Shown piece by piece: positions 4,674 through 6,795 of a DNA stretch of 6,795 bases. A program made the position numbers and the translations under genes. Below the pieces are notes generated by a model that did not search any database, was not told the origin of the DNA, and was given only the letters and a program-made list of their open reading frames with translations. How positions within the stretch are numbered: position 1 is the first letter of the stretch; every line of letters begins with the position of its first letter. Origin of the DNA: a bacterium (GTDB taxonomy: Bacteria > UBA9089 > CG2-30-40-21); the NCBI GenBank assembly GCA_018814245.1, contig JAHIZN010000085.1, forward strand, positions 1-6,795, in the 5' to 3' direction.

Positions 4674-6320
4674 TTGATAGATTCCTTCCCCCTAATTGAA
4701 CACATTACCTTTATTGATCCAGCTCAGGTGTTTCCTATCTTTAATGACCAGAGATACCGTTTCTTTCTTGATAGCGGTATGAATGGGTATGGGCTTGGAC
4801 AGTATTCATTTATTGGCTTTGACCCATTTTTGGTGTTCAAGAGTAGAGGTGAGAATATAGAAATATGGACAGGGACGACCTCAAAAGATCTTTGTGGCAA
4901 CCCCTTTACCATTCTTCGCCAGATTATTGACCAATACAAGCTGCCTGTGCCAGAGATGCTGCCTACCCTGCCCTCATTTCTTGGCGGTGGAGTTGGATAT
5001 TTCAGCTATGAGATGGGAAACCTCATGGAGGAATTACCTGTAAAGGCTATGGATGACCTTAATATCCCTGACTGTATTATCTGTTTATACGATATCATCC
5101 TCATCTTTGACCATAAACAAGGACAGGCTTATATCTCCTCAAGCGGTTTCCCTGAACAGGGAGGAAGCTCCTCTGGCGGAGGAAGCTCCTCTGATAACAG
5201 CCCGCGTCACAAACGAGCCATTAATCGGATAAAATGGGTGAAGGATCGATTGCAATTGTCCATTCATGTAGAATCAGGGACATCTGATTCAGAGCAAATA
5301 CAAGTGATGGAAGTGCTGCCTTATTTGTCTCTACAACCAAATGAGACAGACAGACAGACAGAGACAAGAGGCAGTGCCAGCAGCCCTGTTCCCACACATT
5401 TACCATTACAATTAACTGAGCTCATCACTCTGAACCCTCCACAAAAAGTCTCTCCGCGTCTTCGCGTCTCCGCGTGCGATATTCCAGGTGAATTCATCAC
5501 CTCAAATTTTACTCAAGAAGAATACATTCAAGCCGTGACAAAGGCAAAGCAATATATCGATTCCGGAGACATCTATCAGGTAAACCTGGCTCAACGGTTA
5601 ATGACAAGCATCTCTGTTCCACCATTCAAGTTATATCAACAGTTAAGAAAAATAAACCCTGCCCCATTTGGTACTTATCTGGACTTTGACGAAATAGTGA
5701 TTGCAGGTTCATCACCAGAAAGGTTTATCATGGTTGAAGACAACTATGTGGAAACGAGACCAATCAAGGGTACACGACCACGCGGCAAGGATAGATCTGA
5801 GGATAAAAAACTTAAAAGAGAGCTTCTTGCGAGCGAAAAAGATAAGGCTGAATTGATAATGATTGTTGATCTTCTGCGAAATGACCTTGGTCGTGTATGC
5901 CAGTATGGCTCGGTTATTGTTAATGACATTCGACGGATAGAAACATATCCAACTGTATTTCATACGGTAGCTACAATTTGTGGTAAACTTTCTCCGGATC
6001 ATGACCGCTTTGATCTGCTCAAGGCATGTTTTCCCGGTGGTTCAATAACCGGTGCACCAAAAATAAGAGCAATGGAGATAATCGATGAATTAGAGCCAAA
6101 TAAAAGACACATCTATACAGGATCCATTGGTTATCTGAGCTTTACCGGCAGCATGGACTTGAATATTGCTATCCGTACATTCTTAATAAAAGACAATCAG
6201 GTTTATTTCCATATTGGTGGCGGTATTGTGGCTGATTCCTTGCCAGAAGATGAATACCTCGAAACCCTTCATAAGGGTAAGGCATTAATTGAAGCATTAT
6301 TGCTAATTAAGGCAGAGTAA
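4674..6320 (+). CDS. pabB: Aminodeoxychorismate synthase component I with expanded interdomain linker
   Basis: Converts chorismate, with ammonia from a glutamine amidotransferase partner (PabA), to 4-amino-4-deoxychorismate for p-aminobenzoate and folate synthesis in the cytoplasm. The 548 residues comprise an anthranilate synthase I-type N-terminal domain (about 8-155, including GGGVGYFSYEMG near 104-115) and a chorismate-binding domain (279-~543). The latter carries RPIKGT with Lys365, FPGGSITGAPK (453-463), GSIGYLSF and GGGIVADS-x-x-E-x-E-Y (from 515). PIKGT, not PIAGT, favours PabB over TrpE. The start is TTG 4674 with AAGGTG (4661-4666) 7 nt upstream; an in-frame stop at 4665-4667 excludes an earlier start, and the next Met would cut into the conserved domain. 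Residues ~163-277 are an unusually long repeat-rich linker (see findings). No pabA or pabC is in the window. TrpE is the main alternative, less likely. Confidence 0.93.
   Translation: MIDSFPLIEHITFIDPAQVFPIFNDQRYRFFLDSGMNGYGLGQYSFIGFDPFLVFKSRGENIEIWTGTTSKDLCGNPFTILRQIIDQYKLPVPEMLPTLPSFLGGGVGYFSYEMGNLMEELPVKAMDDLNIPDCIICLYDIILIFDHKQGQAYISSSGFPEQGGSSSGGGSSSDNSPRHKRAINRIKWVKDRLQLSIHVESGTSDSEQIQVMEVLPYLSLQPNETDRQTETRGSASSPVPTHLPLQLTELITLNPPQKVSPRLRVSACDIPGEFITSNFTQEEYIQAVTKAKQYIDSGDIYQVNLAQRLMTSISVPPFKLYQQLRKINPAPFGTYLDFDEIVIAGSSPERFIMVEDNYVETRPIKGTRPRGKDRSEDKKLKRELLASEKDKAELIMIVDLLRNDLGRVCQYGSVIVNDIRRIETYPTVFHTVATICGKLSPDHDRFDLLKACFPGGSITGAPKIRAMEIIDELEPNKRHIYTGSIGYLSFTGSMDLNIAIRTFLIKDNQVYFHIGGGIVADSLPEDEYLETLHKGKALIEALLLIKAE
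5158..5193 (+). repeat. Two-copy 18-nt tandem repeat encoding Gly-Ser linker, inside pabB
   Basis: Units 5158-5175 and 5176-5193 share GAGGAAGCTCCTCTG exactly, differing only in the first three bases (AGG versus GCG). Each unit is itself an imperfect palindrome (GAGGA-AGC-TCCTC). The period is six codons, so copy number can change without frame loss; the product is GGSSSGGGSSS (residues 163-173). A similar sequence in the opposite orientation is at 6777-6795. Confidence 0.85.
5271..5290. repeat. Inverted repeat GAATCAG / CTGATTC inside the pabB linker
   Basis: Perfect 7-bp arms (5271-5277 and 5284-5290) separated by 6 nt. It lies in the variable linker coding region, not in either conserved domain. 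Confidence 0.6.
5316..5374. repeat. Bulged inverted repeat enclosing a GACA microsatellite, inside pabB linker
   Basis: CTGCCT (5316-5321) pairs with AGGCAG (5369-5374), and TTGTCTCT (5325-5332) with AGAGACAA (5360-5367): 14 bp with a small internal bulge. The loop contains GACA repeated four times (5345-5360, the last base shared with the right arm). It codes for part of the low-complexity linker. Confidence 0.65.
5452..5475 (+). repeat. 8-nt period simple repeat CTCCGCGT/CTTCGCGT/CTCCGCGT inside pabB
   Basis: Three tandem 8-nt units (5452-5459, 5460-5467, 5468-5475) that are much richer in G+C than the surrounding gene. The period is not a multiple of three, so the protein (SPRLRVSA) shows no repeat. 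That implies the repeat arose as DNA and was then read through, not selected as peptide. Confidence 0.8.
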
Positions 6321-6375
6321 CAAAATGGCTCAACCTGCGTGGTTGTTGCATTAAGCCACAGGAACATAACAATAG

Positions 6376-6580
6376 TACGCAAATACAGATAAAGAACCAC
6401 AAAGGGTGTAAATCATAAGAGACTCTGGCACTTGTCAGGCTTTTCTCATTTGCAATTACTCTTGTTGTCGCTCGCAATTCTTAGGAGATAGAGGGATAGA
6501 GAATAAAGAGATAGGGAGATAATGGAGAAAAGGGAGACACCATCGATATTTACACCCTTTGTGGTTCTTACTCTTGCGTA
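6376..6580. repeat. ~205-nt inverted-repeat element
   Basis: The left arm 6392-6413 is an exact 22-nt reverse complement of the right arm 6548-6569 (core AACCACAAAGGGTGTAAA). An outer 7-nt pair TACGCAA (6376-6382) and TTGCGTA (6574-6580) continues the symmetry with a few unmatched bases between. The 134-nt interior has no gene. No clear target-site duplication flanks it. It could be a MITE-like element, two inverted copies of a dispersed short repeat, or a very long-loop hairpin in the pabB 3' region. Confidence 0.75.
6484..6536. repeat. Purine-rich GATA-like degenerate repeat
   Basis: A run of GAGATA/GGGATAGA/GGGAGATA words, nearly free of C, inside the inverted-repeat element. It resembles the reverse complement of the pyrimidine-rich stretch at 66-107. 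Irregular period; function unknown. Confidence 0.5.
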
Positions 6581-6776
6581 AATGAGATTGACATGATATA
6601 TAGATCGCTATCTCCAATTATCAGTTGACAATCTAACAGAAATAGTGTTGCACTTGCTTGTGGCATGCGCGAGGTGTAAAAATGGTTAGGACAGAGACAA
6701 TGGGATAACACCCCTGTCACCCTGCAACTACGGTATGATCGATTGTTGTGTGTGGGAATCTTTGTAGCTGCGACCT

Positions 6777-6795
6777 GCCAGAGGTGCTCTCCTCT
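6777..6795. repeat. Partial repeat at window edge, similar to the pabB linker unit
   Basis: GCCAGAGGTGCTCTCCTC (6777-6794) aligns with the reverse complement of 5161-5177 in pabB with one mismatch and one inserted base. AGAGG (6780-6784) and CCTCT (6791-6795) are self-complementary, so the edge probably cuts through a larger palindrome. Confidence 0.5.

Larger units (their letters stand above)
6321..6795. other. 475-nt region after pabB without a credible gene
   Basis: No open frame with a plausible ribosome binding site and protein-like composition is visible on either strand. Right after the stop is a small stem CAACC-TGCGT-GGTTG (6331-6345) with outer TGGCT/AGCCA (6326-6330, 6354-6358), lacking a T-run. 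The region then holds a long inverted repeat (6376-6580), a purine-rich GATA-like stretch (6484-6536), an isolated TTGACA (6625-6630) with no matching -10, and a partial repeat at the right edge. Confidence 0.6.

Noticed and set aside
4674..6320. Anthranilate synthase TrpE as the identity of the last gene
   Set aside because: The active-site motif is PIKGT with Lys, as in PabB, not PIAGT as in TrpE.
6376..6580. CRISPR-like array or structured ncRNA
   Set aside because: Only two inverted arms, no regularly spaced direct repeats, and no recognisable RNA family features.
6625..6684. TTGACA with downstream GAGGTG and ATG (6682), suggesting a promoter and small ORF
   Set aside because: No -10 box at 16-18 nt from TTGACA, and the ATG frame ends after eight codons.

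Overview
The window reads as a piece of chromosome from a Gram-negative (diderm) bacterium of moderate G+C, a little above 40% by eye. The diderm call rests on a FadL/OmpP1-type outer-membrane protein with a signal peptide and a C-terminal phenylalanine. All five genes lie on the + strand. They are a bacterial-type aspartyl-tRNA synthetase (aspS, 177-1928), a small uncharacterised protein (2041-2307), a FadL/OmpP1-like outer-membrane transporter (2463-3794), a tail-anchored repetitive coiled-coil protein (3818-4423) and an aminodeoxychorismate synthase component I (pabB, 4674-6320). I cannot place the lineage from this sequence. Abundant varied short palindromes between genes are, in my experience, common in uncultivated environmental genomes, but that is only an impression.

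Layout: 1-176 is a non-coding leader with a pyrimidine-rich stretch before aspS. The aspS/small-ORF gap holds an 18-nt palindrome just ahead of the next ribosome binding site. The gap before the FadL-like gene (2308-2462) holds three separate strong hairpins. The FadL-like gene and the coiled-coil gene are 23 nt apart and probably co-transcribed. The gap before pabB (4424-4673) contains a 23-nt-period direct repeat and another long hairpin. After pabB, 475 nt show no credible gene but contain a ~205-nt inverted-repeat structure, a purine-rich GATA-like stretch and, at the very end, part of another repeat.

The genes do not form one pathway: aspS is translation, pabB is folate (p-aminobenzoate) synthesis, and the FadL-like gene plus its coiled-coil neighbour are envelope functions. 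Two points stand out. First, PabB carries a ~115-residue low-complexity linker between its two domains. At the DNA level it is built from short tandem repeats and inverted repeats kept in frame, and one of these resembles a sequence at the window's end outside any gene. This looks like palindromic or simple repeats colonising a coding sequence. Second, AspRS carries His31 and Gly83 (Gly82 in Pseudomonas numbering), the residues associated with non-discriminating enzymes, which predicts a tRNA-dependent asparagine route. I did not find a defence island, CRISPR array, transposase or other wholly new multi-gene system.
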